From: JAWXCM01 sp034408745
Lineage (GTDB): Bacteria > Acidobacteriota > Terriglobia > Bryobacterales > Bryobacteraceae
DNA: 21,968 nucleotides
Reading direction: 5' to 3'
Assembly (NCBI GenBank): GCA_034408745.1
Contig: JAWXCM010000372.1
Location: 1-21,968 of the forward strand
Shown one piece after another: positions 10,129-16,874 of this stretch. The notes beneath the pieces were generated by a model. That model made no database searches and was not told the DNA's origin. It saw nothing but the letters and a program-made list of their open reading frames with translations. The number at the start of each line of letters is the position of its first letter. The first letter of the stretch is position 1. A program made the position numbers and the translations under genes.

Positions 10129-11331
10129 ATGGCTTTGTCCGCCGCACCCCTGAGTAATCCGACTCCCGACGAGACCCGAAAGGAGCTCGACCGGATACTG
10201 GCCAGCAAGAGTTTCAGCGGCTCGGAAACACTGCGTAACCTGCTTCGCTACCTGGCGGATAAGAGCGTAGAGTCGCCTGACCATCCCCCAAAGGAACACG
10301 ACGTTGCCACAAAGCTGCTGGGCCGGGGCGTGGATTTCGACCCGAAGCTGGATCCGGTAGTTCGGGTCCAGACGACACGGTTGCGGTCCAAGCTGGCGGA
10401 GTACTACGTCTCCGAGGGTGTCGGCGAGAGGGTCTACATTGAGATCCCGAAGGGCAGCTACACCATAATGGCAAGCTACCGGGGTGCGGAACCGGAGACC
10501 GCGCCCCCGCCGGTCCCGGAGGCGGCAGTGGCACCGCCGAACCGGCGTGCGCGGTGGTTCGCGACAGCAGGCATCGCCATTTTCGTTGTGGTCATTGCGG
10601 CGGTGGCGTGGTGGGCGACGCGTCCCACCGACCCCGATGTCCGTTCCTTCTGGAAGCTGTTTATGAAGGACCGCACCGAGACGATCCTGGTGTACTCGAA
10701 TCCCAAACTGGTGGGAACGTCGGGTACGGGCCTGCGGATGTTTGACGCGACCCGCGATCAGGGCACCGTAATCAACAACGGCTACACCGGGGCGGGTGAG
10801 GTGATGGCGGTGCATGCGTTGAGCAGCGTGTTTGCACGCATGAACGGGAATTTACGGCCGCGGCGAGCGCAGTTGTTCAGCTGGGACGACACCCGGGGGC
10901 ACAACGTCATCTTTGTCGGCGCTCCTCCGCATAATGTGCCGCTGTTCGATGTGCAGATGGGGCGAAGCTTCCGGCTGAAGCCGTATGGTCAGGAGCCGAG
11001 GGCCGACGCCGGGTGCTTCGAGAACCTTCAGCCCAGGGCGGGCGAGGAGAAGTTGTACTGCATGTCCGCGGAAGGGGCGACGCAGATCGAATATGCGTTG
11101 GTGACTTTTGCGCGGGGCGTGGACCGGCAACGCGAGGCGGTGCTGGTAGCGGGCACCACCACCTTTAGCACCGAAGCCGCAGCCGATTTCATCACCGATC
11201 AGGAACGCATGGAAGGCCTTCACAAGGTGCTCGGGGGCAGGGACTGGCCTCGCTTTGAAGCACTGCTGCGGTGCACAATTCGGAGCGGAGTTCCGGTTTC
11301 CGCGGAATTAGTAACGGCTCGCCGGCCGTAA
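10129..11331 (+). CDS. Membrane-anchored one-component regulator (acidobacterial type)
   Basis: The 400-residue product has a cytoplasmic N-terminal domain (about 12-117) with the signature FSGSETLRNLLRYLADKS, then FDPKLDPVVRVQTTRLRSKL, then VYIEIPKGSYT. I recognise this as the winged-helix-like N-terminal domain common in Solibacter-type proteins. A Pro/Ala linker follows, then one transmembrane helix at residues about 143-163 after an Arg-rich stop (NRRARWF), and a periplasmic domain of about 235 residues with no recognised family. This layout suggests direct signalling from the periplasm to DNA. It is divergent from the receptor operon with phased repeats between them, so it probably controls that operon. 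An in-frame TAA directly precedes the ATG, so the start cannot lie further upstream. No Shine-Dalgarno sequence is seen. Confidence 0.8.
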   Translation: MALSAAPLSNPTPDETRKELDRILASKSFSGSETLRNLLRYLADKSVESPDHPPKEHDVATKLLGRGVDFDPKLDPVVRVQTTRLRSKLAEYYVSEGVGERVYIEIPKGSYTIMASYRGAEPETAPPPVPEAAVAPPNRRARWFATAGIAIFVVVIAAVAWWATRPTDPDVRSFWKLFMKDRTETILVYSNPKLVGTSGTGLRMFDATRDQGTVINNGYTGAGEVMAVHALSSVFARMNGNLRPRRAQLFSWDDTRGHNVIFVGAPPHNVPLFDVQMGRSFRLKPYGQEPRADAGCFENLQPRAGEEKLYCMSAEGATQIEYALVTFARGVDRQREAVLVAGTTTFSTEAAADFITDQERMEGLHKVLGGRDWPRFEALLRCTIRSGVPVSAELVTARRP

Positions 11332-11364
11332 TTCGGGAACTTTTCAGGAAACAGGCCGTGCCGT

Positions 11365-12597
11365 TTACGCTTTGATGTCGTAACAGGTCAGAGTCGACTG
11401 GTTTCGAATGTACAGCTTGCCTCCACAGACGACGGGGTGCGCCCAGCTCGGGTGGCCCTCGTCGCTGACGGGGAAGCGGCCTTTTTCGACATACGCGGCC
11501 GGGTTCGCTTCCACCAGCGCCATCGCATGCGTCTCGCTGAGGTAGTAGATCATGCCCTCGGCATAGGTCACGCTGCCTTTGCCGACGCTGCGTTCTTTCC
11601 ATTTTCCGGCGCCGGTGGCGAAATCCATGCAGGTGAGGATCGACCCGGACGACCCGTACAGGTGCCCGTTCACCAGCACGACGCCGCCATGATGGTTCTG
11701 CATTTCCTTGTTGAAGTAGACCTCCGTCGCCTTCAGCGCTTCGCCTGCTTTGCTGATGTCGACGAGGCCGCAACCCGTGCCATACGCCGAGGTGTAGAAC
11801 ACCTTGTTGTTGGCGTAGATCGGCGTGGTGCAGTTGGCAGTGCCGTTGCAGGCTCGCTCATAACGCCACATCATCTTCCCGTCCGAGGCTCGGACGCCAC
11901 AACCGGAGTCGGCGGTGAGCGTCATATAGGTACGGACACCGTGGATGTCGGCGACGATGCAGGACGCGTAACCGGCTTCGTCGCTGAGGTCCGATTTCCA
12001 GACAGCATCGCCGTTGGCTTTGTTCAGCGCCACAATGCCCGCGCCGCGCCCGCCCGGCGTGACGATAAGCTTGTTGCCGTCAATCAGCGGCGATTCGCTG
12101 ATGTGCCAGTGGGGATTGCTGCCGCCGTATTCCTTGAGGATGTTGCGATTCCAGACCACATTGGCGTCCTTCAGCCGCACCTGCGCCAGGTCGCCCGCTT
12201 CGGTCAGAACGTAGAGAACGTCGCCTTCTACAGTCGGTGTACCGCGCGGGCCGCCGCCACGATCCTGGTCGAGGGCTCGGCCGATGGGCGCGGTCCACTT
12301 CGGCTGACCGGTGGCGCGGTCGAGAGCGAAGACAGTGCTCTTGTTGTCCTTAGTGCCCTGCACATAGATGCGGTCGCCGACAATGGCCACCGAACCATAC
12401 CCGGTGCCCAGTCCACCGATCTTCCAGACTACTTTGGGACCGCCGGAGGGCCACTGCCTGAGCAGACCCGTTTCCTTCGAGAGATTGGTGCGGTCTGGAC
12501 CGTGCCACTGGGGCCAGTCTGGGAGCGTTGCGGCTGGCCGTTGCGCGAGAACCGCGGCCGGGAGCGTAGCGAGGAGACTGCGGCGGGTCATACTCAT
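11365..12597 (-). CDS. Exported PQQ-like beta-propeller protein
   Basis: The 410-residue product carries repeated propeller blades with the pattern VFALDRATGQPKWTAPIG and IVALNKANGDAVWKSDLS, plus the N-terminal WPQWHGPDRTNLSKETGLL signature of this family. The N-terminus MSMTRRSLLATLPAAVLAQ has a twin arginine followed by a short hydrophobic stretch, so Tat export is possible. No enzymatic PQQ or haem residues are evident; many such proteins are structural or of unknown role. Cys residues occur in mid-protein (ACNGTANC, GTGCG) and might form disulphides. AAGGAA precedes the ATG at 12597 and overlaps the stop of the upstream dehydrogenase gene, 9 bp away, so it is the last gene of the CDF-dehydrogenase operon. 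It converges on the regulator gene with a 33-bp gap. Confidence 0.87.
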   Translation of the reverse strand: MSMTRRSLLATLPAAVLAQRPAATLPDWPQWHGPDRTNLSKETGLLRQWPSGGPKVVWKIGGLGTGYGSVAIVGDRIYVQGTKDNKSTVFALDRATGQPKWTAPIGRALDQDRGGGPRGTPTVEGDVLYVLTEAGDLAQVRLKDANVVWNRNILKEYGGSNPHWHISESPLIDGNKLIVTPGGRGAGIVALNKANGDAVWKSDLSDEAGYASCIVADIHGVRTYMTLTADSGCGVRASDGKMMWRYERACNGTANCTTPIYANNKVFYTSAYGTGCGLVDISKAGEALKATEVYFNKEMQNHHGGVVLVNGHLYGSSGSILTCMDFATGAGKWKERSVGKGSVTYAEGMIYYLSETHAMALVEANPAAYVEKGRFPVSDEGHPSWAHPVVCGGKLYIRNQSTLTCYDIKA

Positions 12598-12606
12598 GGT
12601 GTTTCC

Positions 12607-13665
12607 TTATACTGTACGCACGAGCGCGGCGATAGTATCGCCCATCGCTGTCGTCGAGGTATCTCCGCCCAGATCCTTCGTTTTATTCGAGGGATCGTGG
12701 AAGGCGGCTTCGACTGCGTTCCAAATCCACGCGCCCTGCTCCGGAAGTCCCAGCCAGTCGAGCATCATACCCGCCGAAAGGATAGTGGCGACCGGGTTGG
12801 CGATTCCCTTCCCCGCGATGTCGGGCGCGGTCCCGTGCGAAGGCTGGAACACCGCGTATTTCGGGCCGATGTCGGCTGAGGGCGCCATGCCCATGCCGCC
12901 GATGAGCCCGGCCATCAGGTCCGACAGGATGTCGCCGAACATGTTCTCGGTCACCAGAACGTCGAAGCGGTCGGGGCGCTGGACAAGGTAGAGCGCAGCG
13001 GCGTCGACGTAGATTCGATTGGTTTCGACATCGGGGTACTCGCGCGCGATCTCGTCAAAGATCCTGCGGAAGAATGCCATGGAGGGCAGGACGTTCGCTT
13101 TGTCGACCAGGGTGCAGTGTTTGCGGCGTTTGCGCGCTTGCTGGAACGCGGAATGGAAGAGGCGCTCAGAGGAGGCTCGGGAGACGCGCATGACATCGCG
13201 CACTTCGTCAGCCTCGGGGTCGACTTTCTGATGGCGGGCGAAGAACAGGCCTTCGCAGTTTTCGCGAATCAGCAGCATGTCGATCAGCGGCCGGCCATCC
13301 ACAGGGCTGAGCGGGGAGTGTTCCGGCCGATAGAGCCTGATGGGCCGCAGACCGCAGTACAGGTCGAGGCGTTCGCGCAGTTCAATCTGCGGCGTCATCT
13401 CCGTGCCGTCGGGGCGGCGCACGTCAGGCAGTCCCATGGCGCCGAGCAGGATGGCGTCGAAGTCCTTCAGCCGTTCGAAGGTCGGCTCGGGGAGCGGGTT
13501 GCCGGAGCGGAGGTACTCGCCCGCACCGACGGAGAGCTCTTCAAAGGAAAACAGAGTGGAGCCATGGCGGTCCTCCACAGCGCGGAGGGCCTTTACGGCT
13601 TCGGCGGTAACGTCGGGGCCGATGCCGTCGCCCGGCAGGAGTGCAATCGAGTAGTTTCGGTTCAT
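12607..13665 (-). CDS. Isocitrate/isopropylmalate-dehydrogenase family enzyme
   Basis: The 352-residue product is an NAD(P)-dependent beta-hydroxyacid oxidative decarboxylase. Visible marks are LLPGDGIGPDV near the start, the substrate-binding Arg cluster in LRERLDLYCGLRPIRLY (residues 96-112), RENCEGLF at 134-141, the catalytic Lys in DKANVLP (Lys189), metal-binding Asp residues in FGDILSD (Asp245, Asp249) and the cofactor loop HGTAPDIAGKGIANP (277-291). The substrate-specifying segment reads RENCEGLFFARHQ rather than the RELTGGIYFG of typical LeuB, so isopropylmalate is not assured; tartrate- or homoisocitrate-like substrates are possible. No other leucine genes are nearby. The stop codon of the upstream CDF gene directly abutts the ATG (TAAATG) and there is no Shine-Dalgarno sequence, so translation is probably coupled. 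Confidence 0.88.
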   Translation of the reverse strand: MNRNYSIALLPGDGIGPDVTAEAVKALRAVEDRHGSTLFSFEELSVGAGEYLRSGNPLPEPTFERLKDFDAILLGAMGLPDVRRPDGTEMTPQIELRERLDLYCGLRPIRLYRPEHSPLSPVDGRPLIDMLLIRENCEGLFFARHQKVDPEADEVRDVMRVSRASSERLFHSAFQQARKRRKHCTLVDKANVLPSMAFFRRIFDEIAREYPDVETNRIYVDAAALYLVQRPDRFDVLVTENMFGDILSDLMAGLIGGMGMAPSADIGPKYAVFQPSHGTAPDIAGKGIANPVATILSAGMMLDWLGLPEQGAWIWNAVEAAFHDPSNKTKDLGGDTSTTAMGDTIAALVRTV

Positions 13666-14622
13666 TTAGCAGGGTTGGCCGCAGCGGCTGTCCATGGAGC
13701 AACCGCTCCCGGTGACGGCGCAGCGCGTATGTTCGAACTGGATTGTGCTGTGGTGGATGTTGAAGTCATCCCCGAGAGCATGGGTGATGCCTCGCAGGAT
13801 GCAGTCGCTTTCCGACGGTGGCATGTCCTCAATCAGCGCGTGGCAGCTGAGGGCATGAGCCCCTGAACCGAGGCTCCAGACGTGCAGGTCGTGGACGTCG
13901 AGCACGCCAGGAACGGAGCGGATGGCTTCGGTGACGTTCTTCAGTTCGATGCCGCGGGGCATGCCTTCCAGCAGGATGTTGAGCGATTCGCGGATCACGT
14001 CCCAGGAGCTCCACACGATCAGCGCGCCGATCAGGATGGAGAGCAGCGGATCGATGACGTACCACCCGGTGTTGCGGATGACGACTGCGCCGATGATGAT
14101 GGCGACCGAGCCGAGGGCATCGCCGAGCATGTGGACGAACGCGGCTCGAATATTGACGTCGCTGCTGTGGGCCTTCAGGCCCAGCATGATGCCGACGTTG
14201 AGCACGATGCCGAGTCCGGCCACCGCGATCATGGTGAACTCTTCCACGGGCTGCGGTTTCCAGAGCCGTTCCCAGGCCTCGTGGAAGACGAAGAGGGAGA
14301 GCAGAACCAGGGAGAGCGCGTTCACGAATGCCGCGAGCACACCGCCTCGGTGGTAGCCGAAGGTTCGGGACTCGTCCGCGGGTTTGCGGCGGAGGTACAC
14401 GCCAAACAGGGCGAGGCCGAGGGCGAGGGCATCGGTGAAGTTGTGGCCAGCGTCGGAGATCAGCGCCAGCGATCCGGCGGTAAGACCGGCACCCACCTGC
14501 ACGCAGACGAAAATGAGCGTGGCGGCGAGGGACCATTTGAGGACCGTGTCGCTACCCTGCCCCGCCTGGACATGGTGGTGACGATCGTGCGATTGCGAGT
14601 TGCTGTGGGAGTGTACGTGCAC
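13666..14622 (-). CDS. Cation diffusion facilitator (CzcD/ZitB-like, probable Zn2+ exporter)
   Basis: The 318-residue inner-membrane proton antiporter has six predicted transmembrane helices (about 28-225) and a cytoplasmic C-terminal metallochaperone-like domain (about 225-300). TM2 carries SDAGHNFTD (His60, Asp64) and TM5 carries HMLGDALGS (His164, Asp168). This HxxxD pair in both helices is the zinc-site pattern of the family. The N-terminus is His-rich (MHVHSHSNSQSHDRHHH), and the C-terminal tail is unusually Cys-rich (CAVTGSGCSMDSRCGQPC); both may bind metal. The start codon is GTG (14620-14622 complement); an in-frame TAA lies just upstream, so no earlier start is possible. It is the first gene of a three-gene operon. 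A perfect inverted repeat spans the start. Confidence 0.93.
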   Translation of the reverse strand: MHVHSHSNSQSHDRHHHVQAGQGSDTVLKWSLAATLIFVCVQVGAGLTAGSLALISDAGHNFTDALALGLALFGVYLRRKPADESRTFGYHRGGVLAAFVNALSLVLLSLFVFHEAWERLWKPQPVEEFTMIAVAGLGIVLNVGIMLGLKAHSSDVNIRAAFVHMLGDALGSVAIIIGAVVIRNTGWYVIDPLLSILIGALIVWSSWDVIRESLNILLEGMPRGIELKNVTEAIRSVPGVLDVHDLHVWSLGSGAHALSCHALIEDMPPSESDCILRGITHALGDDFNIHHSTIQFEHTRCAVTGSGCSMDSRCGQPC

Positions 14623-14641
14623 TTTAGCGCCTACACTCCCA
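14606..14641. promoter_or_regulatory. 10-bp perfect inverted repeat spanning the CDF start codon
   Basis: TGGGAGTGTA (14606-14615) and TACACTCCCA (14632-14641) are perfect inverted copies around a 16-base spacer that contains the GTG start. On the coding strand the only SD-like bases (GGGAG) are in the upstream arm. It may be an operator for a metal-responsive repressor or an RNA hairpin controlling initiation. Confidence 0.6.
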
Positions 14642-14731
14642 TGTTACGCCTTACGCGAACGCGGCAACGGGGAGAAGGGCCTTTCGCCAACGGGATGGCA
14701 GGATCATAGCAACAGTCGCTGAAGATATGGT

Positions 14732-14752
14732 CGTGCGAACGCCATTCGCACG
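14732..14752. other. 8-bp perfect hairpin in the CDF-brnT gap
   Basis: CGTGCGAA (14732-14739) pairs with TTCGCACG (14745-14752) around a 5-base loop. There is no T tract. It lies between divergent genes and could be an operator or a mobile-element remnant. Confidence 0.4.
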
Positions 14753-14770
14753 GTGTCGTTCTCCTGCAAC

Positions 14771-14826
14771 GCGCGATCAAATCCGCTCCGAGCCATGCAC
14801 TTTACGACTCTGGCGTTACACGTCAA
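14771..14826 (-). repeat. Dispersed accessory-region repeat, copy 1
   Basis: The first 24 bp (14771-14794) are identical to 17972-17995, and the following 30 bp are similar, ending in GCGTTACACGTC versus GCGTTATACGTC. Its reverse complement begins CCACTTTGACGTGTAACGCC, closely matching copy 5 at 21911. Partial self-complementarity is seen (GCGCGA near one end, GCGTTA near the other). Confidence 0.75.
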
Positions 14827-14840
14827 AGTGGATTGTTTCC

Positions 14841-14854
14841 GTTGACGGGTCAAC
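14841..14854. promoter_or_regulatory. Palindrome upstream of brnT, candidate BrnA operator
   Basis: GTTGAC-GG-GTCAAC is a perfect inverted repeat 57 bp upstream of the ATG. Antitoxins of this type usually repress their own operon. The TTGACG inside it could also serve as a -35 element, but no matching -10 is seen at the right distance. Confidence 0.4.
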
Positions 14855-14911
14855 CGCTCGCAACGGCACACCCGTCTGGCGCGGTGGTTTGGAGCTAACA
14901 TACAATTGCCC

Positions 14912-15217
14912 ATGGCAGCGTTTGTGCACCAATTTGAATGGGATTCTGCTAAAGCGAGCAGCGACCTCAACAATCATGGAGTGAACTTTGAGCGCGCTGC
15001 CGAGGTCTTTCGTGATGCGCTTGCTCTCACGATTGCCGACGACCAGCACAGCGTTACCGAAGTCCGCTGGATTACGATGGGGAAGGATCTCCAGGGTCGG
15101 TATATGGTTGTTGTCCACACCTTTGAGGAACTTGACGAACACACTGCGCGCATTCGAATCATTTCCGCACGGCGGCCAACAAGAGTTGAGATCGATCAGT
15201 ACGAGGAACAGCAATGA
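14912..15217 (+). CDS. brnT: BrnT family type II toxin (ribonuclease)
   Basis: The 101-residue product matches BrnT: the N-terminal FEWDSAKASSDLNNHGVNFERAAEVF, then D..HS, then a GKDLQGRYMVVVHTFEE core, and the C-terminal RIRIISARRPTRVEIDQYEE. BrnT has a RelE-like fold and cleaves RNA when free of BrnA. The canonical FEWD segment and strand order are intact, so it is probably functional. ATG 14912 is used here; a TTG at 14906 is in frame and has GGAG 11 bases upstream (14891-14894), so it is a real alternative. TACAAT at 14901-14906 lies close to the start and could be a -10 of a near-leaderless message. It overlaps brnA by ATGA. Confidence 0.9.
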   Translation: MAAFVHQFEWDSAKASSDLNNHGVNFERAAEVFRDALALTIADDQHSVTEVRWITMGKDLQGRYMVVVHTFEELDEHTARIRIISARRPTRVEIDQYEEQQ

Positions 15218-15414
15218 AGCCTGAGTACGATTTTTCGAAAGGGCAGCGCGTTAAGTTCTTCAGGCCGGGTGCCGAGTTGCGGGTACCAATCTATCTGGAC
15301 GAAGAGATCCAGCGTTACCTGTCGGAAAAAGCTGAGGAAAAAGGTGTTCCTCTCGGCGAGATGGTCAACGGGCTGCTGAAGGGTGAGATCCAAATCATAG
15401 AGTCCGCAAAATAG
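15214..15414 (+). CDS. brnA: BrnA family antitoxin
   Basis: The 66-residue product has the BrnA profile: MKPEYDFSKGQRVKFFRPG, then LRVPIYLDEEIQRYLSEKAEEKGVPLGEMVNGLLKGEI, which is a ribbon-helix-helix-like DNA-binding C-terminal half. The N-terminal part binds and neutralises BrnT, and the RHH dimer normally represses the operon. The ATG overlaps the brnT stop (ATGA at 15214-15217), as is usual for toxin-first brnTA operons. Nothing is missing compared with the family. Confidence 0.9.
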   Translation: MKPEYDFSKGQRVKFFRPGAELRVPIYLDEEIQRYLSEKAEEKGVPLGEMVNGLLKGEIQIIESAK

Positions 15415-15748
15415 CAGGGTCAGTAACATTTCCCGCCAGGTGCAAAACCGTCAAACGATCTCGTAACATGCGCGGTCCATCTCTGGAGCCGGTGAGTCGC
15501 CGTTAACCTTGGCCGATACCGGATTCCCATTTCGTTAATGCCCTTTTCGGGATGTCTCCTGTACCGGCACTTCCATATGAGCGAGAAGTCGCCGTTCCGC
15601 TCATTAACGTCGACCTTCGCCGCTCAGGCACCGGGAACAGTCGGGCGTTTCCCGTCAAGTTGCGCCGTTTCATAACTTGCGGCGACGCCCGGACTCAGAC
15701 GAAAGACTCGGTAGCGGGTCGCGGATGTGCGCACCGAAGCGATCAGGC
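15415..15748. other. 334-bp stretch without a convincing gene
   Basis: Frames were inspected on both strands and none gives a recognisable protein. It contains AGTCGCCGTT twice (15495 and 15587) and the inverted pair CAAGTT/AACTTG near 15657-15680. It looks like decayed intergenic DNA of the island. Confidence 0.5.
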
Positions 15749-15913
15749 TCAAAGCAAAGCGCGAAGCTGCTCAGGTTCGATTGCGCAGTCCGAAAGGATC
15801 TTCCTTAGCAGCCCCACACCCCCAACGTCCGGCCCCGGGATCGATGGAACTTCGGCGACCCACCCGCTGGGTCCGTTCCGGTAAAGCACGACCCTGTAGT
15901 CGTCGAGCCTCAT
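15749..15913 (-). pseudogene. Chimeric relic: HicB-like N-terminus fused in frame to HicA-like C-terminus
   Basis: This 54-codon ORF (ATG 15913, TGA 15749-15751) reads MRLDDYRVVLYRNGPSGWVA EVPSIPG at its start, which matches the N-terminal strand pair of HicB antitoxins (YxVxLxxxxxGxxVAEVPxIPG). It ends GLLRKILSDCAIEPEQLRALL in two runs, which matches the C-terminal helix region of HicA toxins (GTLRKILxDAGLSxEEFxxLL). The middle of both genes is absent. The simplest reading is an internal deletion in a hicB-hicA operon that happened to keep the frame. The catalytic His of HicA is in the lost part, so no toxin activity is expected. Family resemblance is judged by eye. Confidence 0.65.
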
Positions 15914-16051
15914 TGCTCTTCATTGTGTCGGAACTGCAATGTGCGCGCGGAGGTTGCCAGCCTGTCGCACGCGTTCCGGAAACGTCAACTTCAGTCCAGT
16001 TGCCGCAACGCGACCTCATTCCGGGAGCATCGTCGGCAACCCGCAAGTAAT

Positions 16052-16110
16052 CCACCTGGACGTATAGTCGCCAATTCGAATGAATGCTTAGTCGGAACAG
16101 ACCTGACTCG
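16052..16110 (+). repeat. Dispersed accessory-region repeat, copy 2 (diverged)
   Basis: Bases 16052-16073 match 21911-21932 at 20 of 22 positions (CCACCTGGACGTATAGTCGC versus CCACTTGGACGTACAGTCGC, then CA). After that, similarity to the family is weaker (GTCGGAAC near 16091). Confidence 0.6.
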
Positions 16111-16140
16111 CCTTGAACTGCCCGGCTTTGGCACCGAGCG

Positions 16141-16306
16141 TCTCAAATTGCAAGAAGCCTCAGGCGATGCACATGCGTCACGAACGATGCCGCCCATCGT
16201 AAATGCGTCCACAGGATCGTGTCGCGGAATCGTGACAATGCGAAACCCGACCCTTTCGAGAACCTTCACAGCTCGTAGATGAGGAACCCCCGAAGATCTT
16301 GCCCAC
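16141..16306 (-). pseudogene. hicA: Broken hicA toxin gene (frameshift plus loss of catalytic segment)
   Basis: Immediately after hicB, GTG 16306 begins VGKIF, then the frame shifts at a run of five C on the + strand (16287-16291); with one base fewer it would continue GVPHLRAVKVLERVGFRIV, a typical HicA start. The text then jumps to TIPRHDPVDAFTMGGIVRDA, the HicA C-terminal half. The roughly 15 residues that normally lie between, which include the catalytic His of the G-S/K-H motif, are absent. The C-terminus also decays (CASPEASCNL instead of a LTPEEFxxL-like end). HicA would be an mRNA-cleaving dsRBD-fold RNase; this copy should be dead. The single-base frameshift could be a sequencing error, but the internal deletion cannot. 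Confidence 0.7.
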
Positions 16307-16309
16307 GGC

Positions 16310-16507
16310 TCAAACAGGCACTTCAACTTCGCGCAAATCGCGCTCGCCGGCAATCTGTCGCGCCACGGCAAGGTACTCCGCGATGGCCTCCCGGATGTTA
16401 GACAAAGCGTCTTCTTCAGTGCTTCCCTGGGACCAGCATCCAGGCAGCCCTGGACACGACACGCTGTAGCCTTCTTCTGTTCGGGTCAGGGCAACTGGGT
16501 ACTTCAT
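16310..16507 (-). CDS. hicB: HicB family antitoxin, apparently intact
   Basis: The 65-residue product MKYPVALTRTEEGYSVSCPG, then LPGCWSQGSTEEDALSNIREAIAEYL, is a standard small HicB with the partial RNase-H-like fold that caps HicA. ATG 16507 gives the canonical MKYPV start; a GTG at 16513 (adding Met-Ala) is possible. No strong SD is seen. Its stop lies 3 bp before the GTG of the broken hicA, so this is the hicB-first operon type. With the partner toxin damaged, HicB is now an orphan antitoxin that could still protect against related toxins or regulate transcription. A tandem 9-bp repeat lies just upstream. Confidence 0.9.
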   Translation of the reverse strand: MKYPVALTRTEEGYSVSCPGLPGCWSQGSTEEDALSNIREAIAEYLAVARQIAGERDLREVEVPV

Positions 16508-16524
16508 GGCCACATTGTCTCATT

Positions 16525-16542
16525 ACTAACTGCACTAACTGC
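16525..16542. promoter_or_regulatory. Tandem 9-bp repeat upstream of hicB
   Basis: ACTAACTGC occurs twice in direct tandem (16525-16533, 16534-16542), 18-35 bp upstream of the hicB ATG on the minus strand. This is a plausible HicB operator, but only position and repetition support it. Confidence 0.4.
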
Positions 16543-16625
16543 GTACGGTTCGCGGGTGGTGTGGATACGCTTCATGTCGTGCGTGCCTGCCGCGCGCAGT
16601 GCCTGAGACTGTTCTGTCCGGCTTG

Positions 16626-16874
16626 TCATTCCGATCTGATGCACCCAGGCGAGTAGTCGTCCATGTCGTACACATGCTCGGTCCCGGATCGCTCCCCAGT
16701 GACGGGCCATCGCAGGTTGAAAAAACCCACCGTCACCGTCGCGCCAATCACCTCCACCATTCGCGACGTACCATCTGAGGTAATCCTCGATGCGTGAACC
16801 TGCACAATGTCGTAACCATCCCACAGCACCGACTCGGCAAACCAGTCACCAGTCTCCCCAACCTGCGAATGCAT
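16626..16874 (-). CDS. Possible small hypothetical protein (82 residues)
   Basis: ATG 16874 to TGA 16626 encodes a protein with a plausible composition: WFAESVLWDGYDIVQVHASR, then MVEVIGATVTVGFFNLRWPV, ending SGTEHVYDMDDYSPGCIRSE. No family is recognised. Alternating hydrophobic residues suggest beta strands. Its 3' part contains dispersed repeat copy 3, and the copy at the right end of the window can be read in the same frame (RSGTEHAYDM), so repeats and coding sequence overlap here. It may be a genuine small gene, a decayed fragment, or a chance ORF in high-GC DNA. No ribosome-binding site is evident. Confidence 0.35.
   Translation of the reverse strand: MHSQVGETGDWFAESVLWDGYDIVQVHASRITSDGTSRMVEVIGATVTVGFFNLRWPVTGERSGTEHVYDMDDYSPGCIRSE
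16645..16693 (+). repeat. Dispersed accessory-region repeat, copy 3
   Basis: Bases 16662-16691 match 21931-21960 at 29 of 30 positions (CATGTCGTACACATGCTCGG versus CATGTCGTACGCATGCTCGG, then TCCCGGATCG). Flanking bases also resemble the family. Confidence 0.75.

Noticed and set aside
10028..10147. 40-codon upstream extension of the receptor
   Set aside because: It would place non-secretory residues before a clear signal peptide and would run through the repeat-bearing promoter region.
11332..11364. Intrinsic terminator between the convergent regulator and propeller genes
   Set aside because: Only a weak CGGCC/GGCCG pairing and no T tract.
13882..14709. 275-codon + strand frame opposite the CDF gene
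   Set aside because: Shadow frame; the CDF product has correct HxxxD motifs and membrane helices.
15552..15884. 110-codon + strand frame between brnA and hicB
   Set aside because: No recognisable features, and it overlaps the HicB/HicA-like relic that fits the opposite strand better.
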